The position numbers were made by a program, and so were the translations under genes. From contig NZ_BBYM01000011.1 in NCBI RefSeq assembly GCF_001570405.1, positions 100,910 through 164,909 on the forward strand: a DNA stretch of 64,000 nt, written 5' to 3'. This stretch comes from Microtetraspora niveoalba. GTDB lineage: Bacteria; Actinomycetota; Actinomycetes; Streptosporangiales; Streptosporangiaceae. The notes under the pieces are model-generated. The model was not told the origin of the DNA. It worked only from the letters and a program-made list of their open reading frames with translations, and did no database searches. Numbering within the stretch: position 1 is the first letter of the stretch; each line of letters begins with the position of its first letter. Shown piece by piece: positions 1 to 8,526 of this stretch.

Positions 1-756
1 CACCTGACGGTCGCCCTCGACGGTCAGCTCGCCGGCCAGGCCCTCCGCCCACCCCGGCTCGGCGCCGGCGACGATCACCCGCAGCTTCCGCCCCTCGGCG
101 GTCCGCAACTCGTCCACGGTGCCGCTCGCGACCATCCGCCCGGCGGAGATGATGCCGACCGAGTCGCACAGCCGCTCCACCAGGTCGAGCTGGTGACTGG
201 AGAAGATCACCGGCACGCCGCCCCTGGCCCGCTCGCGCAGCGCCTCCGCCAGGGCGTCCACCGCGAGCGGGTCGAGCCCGGAGAACGGCTCGTCCAGGAT
301 GAGGACGTCCGGATCGTGGACCAGGGCCACGGCGAGCTGCACCCGCTGCTGGTTGCCCAGGGAGAGCGACTCGACCGCGTCCTTCGTACGCTCGGTCAGC
401 CCGAGCCGCTCGACCAGCTCGCCGGTCGCCTTCCCCGCCGCCTCCGCCGAAAGGCCGTGCAGCCGCCCGAAGTACTCGATCTGCTCGGCGACCTTCATCT
501 TCTGGTACAGGCCGCGTTCCTCGGGCATGTAGCCGAACCGCCGCCGCTCCGCGAAGCCGAGCGGGCCCCCCTTCCAGCGGACCTCACCCGAGTCGGCCTG
601 GAGGACGCCCATCACGATCCGCATCGTGGTCGTCTTCCCCGCGCCGTTCGCCCCGACGAACCCGAACATCTCGCCCGGCCGTACGGCGAAGCTCACCCGG
701 TCCAGGGCGACCTTGCCCGTCCCGAACGTCTTGCGCAGTTCCTGAGTCTCCAACAT
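1..756 (-). CDS. ABC transporter ATP-binding protein (partial, C-terminus off the left edge)
   Basis: Cytoplasmic ATPase that would power a membrane permease; substrate unknown. Reading leftward, the protein shows a Walker A motif (GANGAGKTT) near residue 40, a Q-loop region with GYMPEERGLY, a signature-like SLGNQQRVQLA, and Walker B LILDEPFSGLDP followed by the switch histidine in SSHQLD. The visible part runs on into a C-terminal region resembling the DUF4162 tail of NatA/DrrA-type exporters. The stop lies outside the window and the permease is presumably further left. The family usually starts at M-L-E-T, so I chose the ATG at 756; an in-frame ATG at 768 is possible and neither has a well-placed ribosome binding site. 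The gene is divergent from the LuxR-type regulator. A perfect 6-bp inverted repeat (816-829) lies just upstream and may be an operator. Confidence 0.9.
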   Translation of the reverse strand, partial: MLETQELRKTFGTGKVALDRVSFAVRPGEMFGFVGANGAGKTTTMRIVMGVLQADSGEVRWKGGPLGFAERRRFGYMPEERGLYQKMKVAEQIEYFGRLHGLSAEAAGKATGELVERLGLTERTKDAVESLSLGNQQRVQLAVALVHDPDVLILDEPFSGLDPLAVDALAEALRERARGGVPVIFSSHQLDLVERLCDSVGIISAGRMVASGTVDELRTAEGRKLRVIVAGAEPGWAEGLAGELTVEGDRQV

Positions 757-815
757 GCGACCGATCATTTCGCGGCCGGCCGCCTTCCAGAAGACGTCGA
801 TATCAGCCCTTCCGG

Positions 816-829
816 ATGACATCTGTCAT
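816..829. promoter_or_regulatory. Candidate operator palindrome upstream of the ABC ATPase gene
   Basis: ATGACA-TC-TGTCAT is a perfect inverted repeat with 6-bp arms and a 2-nt centre. It sits 60 bp upstream of the ABC ATPase start, in the divergent intergenic region, and a TATGAC hexamer on the minus strand overlaps it. Its size and position suit a dimeric repressor of the TetR, PadR or GntR type. That reading is inference: no such regulator is visible in the window. Confidence 0.45.
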
Positions 830-885
830 ATCGCCGGGCGGCAGGGCGACCCGCCACATGCCGGGCTTCCGGGGACACACGACGG

Positions 886-914
886 TTGACCATGCTTGAT
901 CGATATTGGATAAC
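886..914 (+). promoter_or_regulatory. Candidate sigma-70-type promoter for the LuxR-type regulator gene
   Basis: TTGACC at 886-891 and GATAAC at 909-914 are separated by exactly 17 nt, a good match to the primary actinobacterial promoter. Transcription would start near 921, leaving a leader of about 40 nt before the ATG at 961. Confidence 0.55.
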
Positions 915-960
915 TGAGTTCCGACAGGGGGAGTAGACCCGCACTGTAATGGAGCCGCCC

Positions 961-3873
961 ATGACCGGCCCTGCCTCCCCGGCCCAGGTGGGCCGCGACG
1001 CGCAGTTACGGACCCTCCTCCGGGTGGCCGGCAGCCCACCCGCGGTGATCCTGGTCCAGGGTGAGGCGGGCATCGGCAAGACCCGCCTGGTCCACACGGC
1101 GATCGATCGGCTGCGAGCCGACCGCCGCACCGTGCTGCTCGGCCACTGCCACCAACTCAGGGAGCCGTTCCCGTACGGTCCGGTGTTCGACGCGCTGCGC
1201 CACGCCGCCGCCGCGCTGCCCGCCGGCGACCGGCTCAACCCGGTGACGGGGGCTCTGCGCGGTTACCTGCCGGAGCTCACCGGCCACCTGCCGCCCGTCC
1301 CCGCGCCGCCGCCGCTCGACGACGTGCACGCCGAGCGGCACCGGCTGTTCCGCGCGGTGCACGCGCTGCTCGCCGCCGCCGCGCCCGCGGTGCTCGTCGT
1401 CGAGGACCTGCACTGGGCCGACGACGGCACGCGCGACCTGCTGCGCTTCCTCACCGACCAGCCACCCGAGGGGCTGGCGCTGGTGGTGACGTTCCGCAGG
1501 GAGGACCTGCCCGTGCCCGGCCTGCCGTTCGGCCACGCCTACCGCCGCCGGCCCGGCGTGCGCAGCGAGGTGATCTCACTGGGCCCGCTCGACGTCGAGG
1601 CCGTGCGCAGCCTGACCAGCGCACTGCTCGGGGGCGCCCAGGTGCCGAAGGACTTCGCCGCCAGGCTGCACGAGCGCACGGCCGGAGTGCCGTTCGTGAT
1701 CGAGGAGGTGGTGCGCTCGTTGCTCGACGACGAGGGCCGGTTACCCGGCGGCGAGGAGGCGCCCGAGATGCTCGACCGCATCCCCGTGCCGCTGCTGCTG
1801 CGCGAGGCGATGACCGAGCGGCTCGCCGGGTTCTCCCCCGCCGCCCTGCGCGCCGTCCGCGCGGCGGCCGTGCTCCGGACGCCCGCCGACGAACCGCTGC
1901 TCACCGCCGTGTCCGGAGTGGAGGGACCGGACGCGGACGCCCACGAGAGCGGCCTGTCGGAGGCGCTGAGGGCGGGCGTCCTGATCGAAGGCCCCGACGG
2001 CCAGTACGGCTTCAGGCACGCGCTCGCCCAGCAGGCCGCCTACGACGCCATCCCCGGGCCGGACCGGGGGCCCATCCACCGGCGGGCGATGGCCGCGCTC
2101 GCCGCGCTCGACCCGCCGCCGCTGGTCCAGCTCGCCTACCACGCCAGGCGGGCGGGCGACCTGGACGCCTGGCAGCGCCACGGTGAGGCGGCCGCCGGCC
2201 ACGCCGCCGCCGTCGGGGACGCGCCGCTCGCGGTCGAGGTGCTCGAAGGGATGCTGGCCGACCCGAAGCTGCCGCGCGACGCCCGCGGTCCGCTCGCGCT
2301 GCGGCTGAGCAGGGTCGCCGTGATCGGCCTGTCGTACCGGCGTGTCGTGCGGCTGCTGCGGCACCTGCTGTCGGACGACTTCCTGTCCCGCCACGTCCGC
2401 GGTGAGGTGCGGCTCAACCTGGGCGTGCTGCTGGCGAACCAGGCGGGCGCCAACGCGGCGGGACGGCAGGAGATCCTCGCCTCGCTGCCCGACCTGCGCG
2501 ACCGGCCCAATCTGGCCGCCCGCGGCCTGGCCCTGCTGGGGCTGCCCGCGTTCGGCGGCGAGCCGCTGGCCGACCACGAGGCGTGGATGGACGAGGCGGA
2601 GAGGCTGCTCGCGTCCGTCGAGGACCAGGACCCCGAGCTGGCGGCCGCCGTCCGGGCCAACAAGGTCAGCATGGCCATGCTGGTGGGCTCGCCCGACGCG
2701 TTCACGCTGGCCTCCGCGTTGCCGGAGAGCCATCCGTCGGCGGCGGTCCGCAGGCAGGCGGCGCGGGCGTACTCGAACCTGTGCGACGCGGCGATGGCAC
2801 TCGGTCACTATCGCGCGGCCGAGAAGTTCGCGGCCGACAGCAGGAGGATCTCCGACGAGAGCGGCGCGCTCTACACGATGTACATGCTGGATATGTCGGC
2901 GATCAGGTTCGACTGGCTCACCGGACGGTGGAGGGGGCTGCGGGAGCGCGCGGCCGTGGCGGTGGAGGTAGCGGTGGAGGCGCCGCTGCTCGCCGTGGAG
3001 GCGCGGCTGGTGCTGGGTATGCTCGCGCTGGCCAGGGGCGAGTGGCAGGAGGCCGGAGAGCAGCTCGAAGCGACGGGCCTGCGCGACCGGGGCGGGGAGT
3101 TCATGCCCGCGACCATGCCGGCGTCCGCCGGCCTGATCCAGCTGCATCTGACCCGCGACGCGCTGGACACCGCGCTGTACGAGACCGAATGGGCGCTGAG
3201 CCGGCTGCGGCGCAAGGGCGTGTGGGTGTGGGGTGACCAGGTGGTCCCACCGGCGGTGGCGGCGCTGCTCAGGGCCGGGCGCGGGGACGAGGCGGCCGCC
3301 CTGGTGGCGGAGTACGCGGCGGGCATCGACGGCAGGACGGCGCCGGCCGCGCACGCGGCGCTCCGCCTGGCCCGCGGGCTGCTGGCCGAGCACGAGGGCG
3401 GGCGCGAGGAGGCGGCGGAACACTACGCGCGGGCGAGGGCGGCCTACGAGGGGATGCCCCGCCCGCACACGGCCGCGCGGGCCGCGGAGGCGGAGGCGGG
3501 CGCCCGGCTCGGCCTCGGCGAGCGCGAGGAGGCCGCCGGGCTCGTCACCGGCGCGGCCGAGCGGTACGAGGCGCTCGGCGCCACCCGCGACGCGGCGCGC
3601 TGCCGTCGCCTGCTTCGGGAGATCGGCGCGGCCGGACCCGCGCGCAGGACCAGGAAGGCGGGCGACGGCGTCCTTTCCCCCCGGGAGGCGGAGGTGGCCA
3701 GGCTGGTGGCCCTGGGCCGCACCAACAGGGAGATCGCCGAGGTGCTGTTCCTGTCCCGCCGCACGGTGGACACCCACGTCGCCCGGGTGCTGCGCAAGCT
3801 CGGCGTACGCACCCGCAACGACGTGCGCGGGCCCCGGCCGGACGACCGGCCGGGGCCCGCGACCGACTACTAG
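961..3873 (+). CDS. Large ATP-binding LuxR-family transcriptional regulator (LAL type)
   Basis: A predicted 970-residue STAND-type regulator with an N-terminal AAA/NTPase domain, a long alpha-helical repeat middle and a C-terminal LuxR DNA-binding domain. Visible motifs are Walker A GEAGIGKT (residues 34-41), Walker B VLVVEDLHWAD (about 143-153), TPR-like helices from about 400 to 880, and a helix-turn-helix starting LSPREAEVARLV near residue 905 with RTVDTHV as the recognition helix. I chose the ATG at 961 because GGAG at 951-954 lies 6 nt before it; the in-frame ATG at 949 has its purine run 15 nt away. Such proteins usually activate secondary metabolism or sugar-use genes when a ligand or ATP is bound; the target here is unknown. 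The last codons after the helix-turn-helix lie inside a strong terminator hairpin. Confidence 0.93.
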   Translation: MTGPASPAQVGRDAQLRTLLRVAGSPPAVILVQGEAGIGKTRLVHTAIDRLRADRRTVLLGHCHQLREPFPYGPVFDALRHAAAALPAGDRLNPVTGALRGYLPELTGHLPPVPAPPPLDDVHAERHRLFRAVHALLAAAAPAVLVVEDLHWADDGTRDLLRFLTDQPPEGLALVVTFRREDLPVPGLPFGHAYRRRPGVRSEVISLGPLDVEAVRSLTSALLGGAQVPKDFAARLHERTAGVPFVIEEVVRSLLDDEGRLPGGEEAPEMLDRIPVPLLLREAMTERLAGFSPAALRAVRAAAVLRTPADEPLLTAVSGVEGPDADAHESGLSEALRAGVLIEGPDGQYGFRHALAQQAAYDAIPGPDRGPIHRRAMAALAALDPPPLVQLAYHARRAGDLDAWQRHGEAAAGHAAAVGDAPLAVEVLEGMLADPKLPRDARGPLALRLSRVAVIGLSYRRVVRLLRHLLSDDFLSRHVRGEVRLNLGVLLANQAGANAAGRQEILASLPDLRDRPNLAARGLALLGLPAFGGEPLADHEAWMDEAERLLASVEDQDPELAAAVRANKVSMAMLVGSPDAFTLASALPESHPSAAVRRQAARAYSNLCDAAMALGHYRAAEKFAADSRRISDESGALYTMYMLDMSAIRFDWLTGRWRGLRERAAVAVEVAVEAPLLAVEARLVLGMLALARGEWQEAGEQLEATGLRDRGGEFMPATMPASAGLIQLHLTRDALDTALYETEWALSRLRRKGVWVWGDQVVPPAVAALLRAGRGDEAAALVAEYAAGIDGRTAPAAHAALRLARGLLAEHEGGREEAAEHYARARAAYEGMPRPHTAARAAEAEAGARLGLGEREEAAGLVTGAAERYEALGATRDAARCRRLLREIGAAGPARRTRKAGDGVLSPREAEVARLVALGRTNREIAEVLFLSRRTVDTHVARVLRKLGVRTRNDVRGPRPDDRPGPATDY
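3826..3861. terminator. Strong hairpin overlapping the 3' end of the LuxR-type gene
   Basis: Perfect 16-bp arms (3826-3841 and 3846-3861) enclose an ACGA loop. The stem is almost entirely G/C and can act in both directions between two convergent genes. No U-tract follows. It lies wholly inside the coding region, ending 10 nt before the stop codon. Confidence 0.7.
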
Positions 3874-3879
3874 CCGGCG

Positions 3880-6800
3880 TCAGAGGGTGATGCTCCAGGA
3901 GTCCAGGGTGCCCTGGTAACCGAGGTAGACGTCCTCGATGTCGAGCACCCACGTGCCGGACGCGTTCTGGTTCACCGGGACCGAGAAGGTCCTGGTGCCG
4001 TACGGGGTGCAGGTGGTGCCGCCGTAGGCGTCCACGACGTACCAGGTGCCGTTGGGCCCGCGGAGCCAGATGTCCAGGTCCTCGGCACAGGCGTGGCTGA
4101 TGGTGAGGGAGAGCTTGACCGGCGACACCGCCGCGCCCGACGCCGTCGAGGTGATCGTGCTCTGCGCGTTCGACCAGTCCCGGATGGCGACGCGGGTGTT
4201 GTTGGTGAACGTCCTGCCGCCCGTGGTGCCCTGAACGGTCAGCGCGTACGTGGTGGTGCGGGTTCCGGTCTCACCGGTGCCCGTCACCGTCACCGTGTAC
4301 GAGCCGGCCGGCGTGGTGGCCGAGGTCGAGATCGTCAGGGTGGACGAACCGCCCGAGGTCACCGACTGCGGGGAGAACGAGGCCGTTGCTCCCGTCGGAA
4401 GGCCGCTCGCGGAGAGGTTCACCGTCTGCGCGGTGCCCGCCGTGGTGGTCGTGCCGATCGTGGAGGTGGCCTGCGCGCCCGCGTTCACCGTGCCGGCCGC
4501 CGGGTTCGCGGAGACCGAGAAGTCGCGCGTCGGCGGCGTGGTGGTGCCGACCGACTGCTTCCAGACCGCGTACATGGCCGCGTCGGCCGCCCGGTCGAGG
4601 ACGGTGTCGTTGATGTTGCTGGTGGTGTCGCACGAGGAGTGATAGCAGGAGTCGTACGCCCGGTTCGCCGTGCCGCCCCACTTGGCCGCCTGCGCCGTCG
4701 TCTTGGTGTCGCTCGCGCCGGCCGCCACGCCGGAGCTGGCGATGCCCGCGTTGCTGAAGGAGGCGTCGTCGGAGCGGTTGGCGCCCTCGGTGTTCTCCTC
4801 GGGCTGGAGGCTCAGCTTGTCGTAGAACTCCTTCAGGTACTGCGCGCCGGTGGTGGTGATGTTGTTGATGAAGTAGCCGCCGTTGGGCGAGCCCACCATG
4901 TCGTAGTTGTAGTAGACCTTGATCTTCGACCGCTCCGTGGAACTGAGCGAGTTGACGTAGAACGCGGAGCCGTTCAGGCCCTGCTCCTCGTCGGTCCACC
5001 AGCCGAACCGCACATGCTTGGCCAGATCGGGGTTCTTGCTCGCCAGGGTGAGCGCGACCTCCAGCAGGGCGGCCGAGCCCGAGCCGTTGTCGTTGATGCC
5101 GGGTCCGGCGGAGACGCTGTCGAGGTGGGCGCCGGACATGATGACCTGGTTCTCGTCACCGCCCGGCCAGTCGGCGATCAGGTTCGGGCCCGCGCCGCTG
5201 GTGCAGCGCGAGGTGCAGCTCTGCCTGGTCACGGTGTAGCCGGCGGCCTTCAGCTTGTCCTCGACGTACTGCACCGACTGCAGGTAGCCGTTGCCGGTGG
5301 ACCTGCGGTTGCCGCCGTTGCTCGTGGCGATGGTCTGGAACTGCGTCAGATGGCTCTTGACGTTGGTGAGGCTGACGTCCGGCGGCTCACTGCCGCCCGG
5401 CCCCTGCCCCACCTGCAGGCCGTACGTGGTGCTGTGCGAGGTCGAGCCGGTCCCCGTCACCGTGATCTGGTACGACCCCTGCGCGGTGGAGGAGCCGACG
5501 GACAGCGTCAGCGTCGAGGAGCCGCCCGACGTCACCGACGACGGGTTGAAGGACGCCGTGACGCCGCTGGGCAGGCCGGACGCGGAGAGGGTGACCGTCT
5601 GGGCGGAGCCCGAGGTGGTCTGCGTGTTCACCGTGACCGTCGCCTGCCCGCCGGGCTGCGCGCTGCCCGACGTCGGGGTGAGCGTGAGCGAGAAGTCGCC
5701 GGTGGCGGTGCCGCAGGCGGGCTCGTTCGACGCCGCGGCCACGCTGACCGCGCTCCACGCCGCCTTGGTGGTGGTGCACTCGGGGCTGTTCGCGCCGAAC
5801 AGCTCGATGGCCGCCGCCACGGACGCGGCGCGGACGTTGGTGTAGCGCCAGGTGGACGTCTTGCGGTTCAGCGCGCCCATGAAGATCTTGCCGGCGTTCT
5901 GGATGCCGACGCCGGTCACCGACGAGGGCCCGCCGGAGCAGATCGGGCTGGACGGCTTGCCGCCGCCGGGGTTGCTGCCCTCGGCGAGCAGGTAGAACCA
6001 GTGGTTCAGCGGCCCGGCCGCCGAGTGGACCTCGGTGTTCGGGATCGAGGACGAGTAGCAGTTCGGGTCGCTGAGCGCGCCCGGGTTGTACATGTTGCGG
6101 ATCGGGCCGTCGCCGACGAGGTCGACCTCCTCGCCGACCAGGTAGTCCGGCGGGTCGTTCGGGTTGTTCGCGTAGTGCTCGGTCAGCACGCCGAAGATGT
6201 CGCCGGTGGCCTCGTTGAGCCCGCCGTTCTCGTTGCCGGAGCCCGCGCCGCCCGACGTGGTCTGGAAGATCGCGTGGCCGAACTCGTGCGCGACGACGTC
6301 GATGGGGGTCGCCTGCCGGGCGTTGTCCTGACTGTGGCCGAAGTTGGTGTAGCTGCCGTTCCAGTACGCGTTGACGTCGTTGAGCCCGACGCGGGCCGGG
6401 AAGCCCCTGCCGCTGCCGTTGATGCCGTTGCGGCCGAGCCAGTCGCGCAGCATGTCCCACTCGCGCTGCACGCTGTAGAGGGCGTCCACGCAGGCCGTCT
6501 CCAGGTTGGTGCCCGAGCCGTTGCCCCACGCGTCGTCGGTGCCGGTGTAGGCCGAACCGGTCTGGCCGCCGCACTGGATGCCGGGCCTGCTCGTGTCGGT
6601 CATCGAGTACGAGGTGCCCGAACCGCTCGTGCCGATGGTGACCTGACCGTAGTAGTAGCCGTTGCCCGTGCCCTCGCGGACCAGGTCGTAGGAGTCGGCG
6701 ACCTCGCCGGTGCGGGCGTCCACGAAGACGTGCTGGACGCTGGGCCTGCCGTCGGCCAGTCCGGAGACGGTCGCCTCCCACGCGAGCCGCGGCTTGTCGC

Positions 6801-7314
6801 CCCACGCCAGCACGACCAGGCGCGGCTCGGCCGAGTCGTCCACGCGGGACAGCCTGGACTTCGCCGCCTCGACGGCCCGGGTGGCGCTGATCTCGGGCTT
6901 GGTCGGCACGGCGGCCTTGATCGGTCCCGTCGCCGCCACGGTGTCGCGGACGTGCCCCGCGGCATCGGTCACGACGACCGCGTCGCCGCCGACCATCGGC
7001 AGTCCCTTGTACGTGCGCTCATAGGCGACGAAGTACATGTCGCCCGCGCTCGGTGTCACCGCCGTGCGGCGGTACGCCTCGTCGGGTCCCCTGCCGAGGT
7101 CGTCGAGCCCGTTGGCGACGGCCTTGTCCGCCACCGCCGCGGCGAGCGACGCCGGGTCCGCGGCGGCGACCACCGCCGGGTCCGCGGTGATTCGTTCGGG
7201 GGCCCTGTACCGGTCCTTCCCGGGTCCGGGAGGGGCGGCGCCGGCGGGTGAGGCCAGCAGAGCCATCGACGCGGCGGTCGCCACGCCGACGGCGGCCGCG
7301 AGTAAGCGTTTCAC
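3880..7314 (-). CDS. Secreted bimodular metalloprotease: M4 (thermolysin-like) + M28 aminopeptidase + P-domain
   Basis: A 1144-residue exported enzyme with two zinc peptidase domains. In order: a signal peptide ending near SPAGA; an FTP/PepSY-like propeptide (about 30-195); an M4 domain with HEFGH (H343, E344, H347), the glutamate ligand in GLNEATGD and a later histidine in EVHSAAG; an Ig-like linker; an M28 domain with GAHLDS (H730), NDNGSG, TDEEQG, YNYDM and the histidine of CYHSSC; a second, homologous Ig-like linker; and a C-terminal proprotein-convertase P-domain with DLDIWLRGPNG. All metal ligands of both families appear intact, so it could act as endopeptidase and aminopeptidase. The GTG at 7314 is preceded by AAAGGAG at 9 nt; upstream codons lack a signal sequence. 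It is convergent with the LuxR-type gene, 6 bp apart. Confidence 0.93.
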   Translation of the reverse strand: MKRLLAAAVGVATAASMALLASPAGAAPPGPGKDRYRAPERITADPAVVAAADPASLAAAVADKAVANGLDDLGRGPDEAYRRTAVTPSAGDMYFVAYERTYKGLPMVGGDAVVVTDAAGHVRDTVAATGPIKAAVPTKPEISATRAVEAAKSRLSRVDDSAEPRLVVLAWGDKPRLAWEATVSGLADGRPSVQHVFVDARTGEVADSYDLVREGTGNGYYYGQVTIGTSGSGTSYSMTDTSRPGIQCGGQTGSAYTGTDDAWGNGSGTNLETACVDALYSVQREWDMLRDWLGRNGINGSGRGFPARVGLNDVNAYWNGSYTNFGHSQDNARQATPIDVVAHEFGHAIFQTTSGGAGSGNENGGLNEATGDIFGVLTEHYANNPNDPPDYLVGEEVDLVGDGPIRNMYNPGALSDPNCYSSSIPNTEVHSAAGPLNHWFYLLAEGSNPGGGKPSSPICSGGPSSVTGVGIQNAGKIFMGALNRKTSTWRYTNVRAASVAAAIELFGANSPECTTTKAAWSAVSVAAASNEPACGTATGDFSLTLTPTSGSAQPGGQATVTVNTQTTSGSAQTVTLSASGLPSGVTASFNPSSVTSGGSSTLTLSVGSSTAQGSYQITVTGTGSTSHSTTYGLQVGQGPGGSEPPDVSLTNVKSHLTQFQTIATSNGGNRRSTGNGYLQSVQYVEDKLKAAGYTVTRQSCTSRCTSGAGPNLIADWPGGDENQVIMSGAHLDSVSAGPGINDNGSGSAALLEVALTLASKNPDLAKHVRFGWWTDEEQGLNGSAFYVNSLSSTERSKIKVYYNYDMVGSPNGGYFINNITTTGAQYLKEFYDKLSLQPEENTEGANRSDDASFSNAGIASSGVAAGASDTKTTAQAAKWGGTANRAYDSCYHSSCDTTSNINDTVLDRAADAAMYAVWKQSVGTTTPPTRDFSVSANPAAGTVNAGAQATSTIGTTTTAGTAQTVNLSASGLPTGATASFSPQSVTSGGSSTLTISTSATTPAGSYTVTVTGTGETGTRTTTYALTVQGTTGGRTFTNNTRVAIRDWSNAQSTITSTASGAAVSPVKLSLTISHACAEDLDIWLRGPNGTWYVVDAYGGTTCTPYGTRTFSVPVNQNASGTWVLDIEDVYLGYQGTLDSWSITL

Positions 7315-7513
7315 GCTGTCGTGCTCCTTTCGGCGGCTTCCCCGGGCCCGGCCACCGGTGAGCCCGCGCCGGACGGCGCGGGCCGGGGGCACGCGGTGAC
7401 GAGACGGGGAATCGGGGGGTGAAAGAACATGACGACGAGGTGAGCGAACGGTTTCGCACCTCGTTGCCGCCAGACGCTAAGCGCCGTGCCGCCGCGTGGA
7501 AATCCGTATGGGC

Positions 7514-7532
7514 ATCGGTAAGCGATACCGAT
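7514..7532. promoter_or_regulatory. Candidate operator (7-bp inverted repeat)
   Basis: ATCGGTA-AGCGA-TACCGAT is a perfect inverted repeat with 7-bp arms and a 5-nt spacer. It lies 200 bp upstream of the protease start and 140 bp upstream of the adenosyltransferase start, so it could control either. The regulator is unknown. Confidence 0.45.
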
Positions 7533-7660
7533 AATTCGCCGGCCCTGGTCACGGTGATCGAACCATGACGGGGCGCGTGCGGTCCGAACGTGAGACCGCG
7601 GGCAGGGGGGAGCCCCCCGAGAGCGAGGATCGCGCCTCCGGACGGCCGGGGGCGCACCGT

Positions 7661-7666
7661 TACGCT
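7661..7666 (+). promoter_or_regulatory. -10 element of a probable leaderless transcript
   Basis: TACGCT fits the actinobacterial TANNNT -10 consensus and ends 7 nt before the ATG at 7674. No Shine-Dalgarno sequence is present. This spacing is typical of leaderless mRNAs whose 5' end is the start codon itself. Confidence 0.5.
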
Positions 7667-7673
7667 GGCCGGT

Positions 7674-8267
7674 ATGACGCGTGCTGACAACGACAAACCG
7701 GTCGTCCTGTCCAAGATCTACACGAAGACCGGTGACGACGGGACCACCACTCTCGGCGACATGAGTCGTACGACCAAGACCGATCCCCGGCTGGCCGCCT
7801 ACGCCGACGTGGAGGAGGCCAACGCCGCGCTCGGCGTCGCGCTCGCCACCAAAGAGCTGCCCGGGGACATCCCGGCCGTCCTCCGCCGCGTGCAGAACGA
7901 GCTCTTCGACCTCGGCGCCGACCTGTGCGCTCCTGTCAAGGAGAACCCGGAATATCCTCCGCTGCGGGTGGAGGAGTCCTACATCACCTGGCTGGAGGAG
8001 CAGTGTGACCGGTTCAACGCCGACCTGAAGCCGCTGCGCAGCTTCATCCTGCCCGGCGGCACACCGGGCGTCGCCTTCCTGCACCTCGCCCGTACGACCG
8101 TCCGCCGGGCCGAGCGGTCCGCCTGGGCCGCGCTCGAGGCCCACGACGACGTGAACCCGCTCGCCGCGAAGTACCTCAACCGGTTGTCGGACCTGCTGTT
8201 CATCCTGTGCCGCGTCGCCGCCGCCGGCCAGGAGATCCTCTGGGTCCCCGGCGCCTCACGCCACTGA
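7674..8267 (+). CDS. Cob(I)yrinic acid a,c-diamide adenosyltransferase, PduO type
   Basis: A 197-residue cytoplasmic enzyme that transfers the 5'-deoxyadenosyl group of ATP to cob(I)alamin, giving coenzyme B12. The family signature is visible: the N-terminal ATP-binding segment KIYTKTGDDGTT, the helix DVEEANAALG, and the C-terminal LPGGTP followed by RTTVRRAERS. Length matches the PduO/MMAB family (about 190). I chose the ATG at 7674 because the family begins a few residues before KIYT, and a -10 element sits 7 nt upstream, implying a leaderless mRNA; codons back to 7590 are open but unlike the family. It stands alone, with no other cobalamin gene nearby. Its 3' end is partly duplicated downstream. 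Confidence 0.95.
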   Translation: MTRADNDKPVVLSKIYTKTGDDGTTTLGDMSRTTKTDPRLAAYADVEEANAALGVALATKELPGDIPAVLRRVQNELFDLGADLCAPVKENPEYPPLRVEESYITWLEEQCDRFNADLKPLRSFILPGGTPGVAFLHLARTTVRRAERSAWAALEAHDDVNPLAAKYLNRLSDLLFILCRVAAAGQEILWVPGASRH

Positions 8268-8511
8268 AGGCGCCCCGAGAGCCCGCGCGAGCACCATCAA
8301 CGATTACGGCGCCCGGCCATCACGCGAGGGGCGCGGCGGTGTCTGGCCTGAGGAACGAGTGGGGAGCGAGGGACGAGCGACCCCGCGAGGGGTGAGCGAC
8401 TCCGCGAGGGGCGCGGCGGTGTCTGGACTGAGGAACGAGCGGGCGAGGAACGAGTCCCGAGTGACGAGGGAAGACACCGACTGAAGGCGCCCCCGAGCCC
8501 GCGCGAGCGAA
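8264..8511. repeat. Nested direct repeats downstream of the adenosyltransferase gene
   Basis: Two repeat pairs occupy this gap. A 37-bp unit (8323-8359 and 8403-8439, one mismatch) recurs 80 bp apart. A second unit of about 28 bp, starting CTGAAGGCGCCCC, begins at 8264, overlapping the stop codon, and again at 8481. The gap is also rich in GAGCGA/GAACGAG tetrads. It looks like duplicated non-coding sequence; no gene is apparent. Confidence 0.7.
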
Positions 8512-8526
8512 GCGAGCGCAAATAAG

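Larger units (their letters stand above)
7315..7673. other. Divergent intergenic region between protease and cobalamin adenosyltransferase
   Basis: These 359 bp hold no convincing gene. They contain the protease ribosome binding site, an AT-richer patch near 7490-7540 with a symmetric operator-like repeat (7514-7532), and the extended -10 element of the rightward gene. Confidence 0.6.

Noticed and set aside
949..960. ATG at 949 as the start of the LuxR-type gene
   Set aside because: Its nearest purine run is 15 nt upstream, while the ATG at 961 has GGAG at 6 nt.
4093..7251. 1052-codon plus-strand open frame opposite the protease
   Set aside because: Arg/Gly/Val-rich shadow of a clearly real minus-strand gene with two intact catalytic domains.
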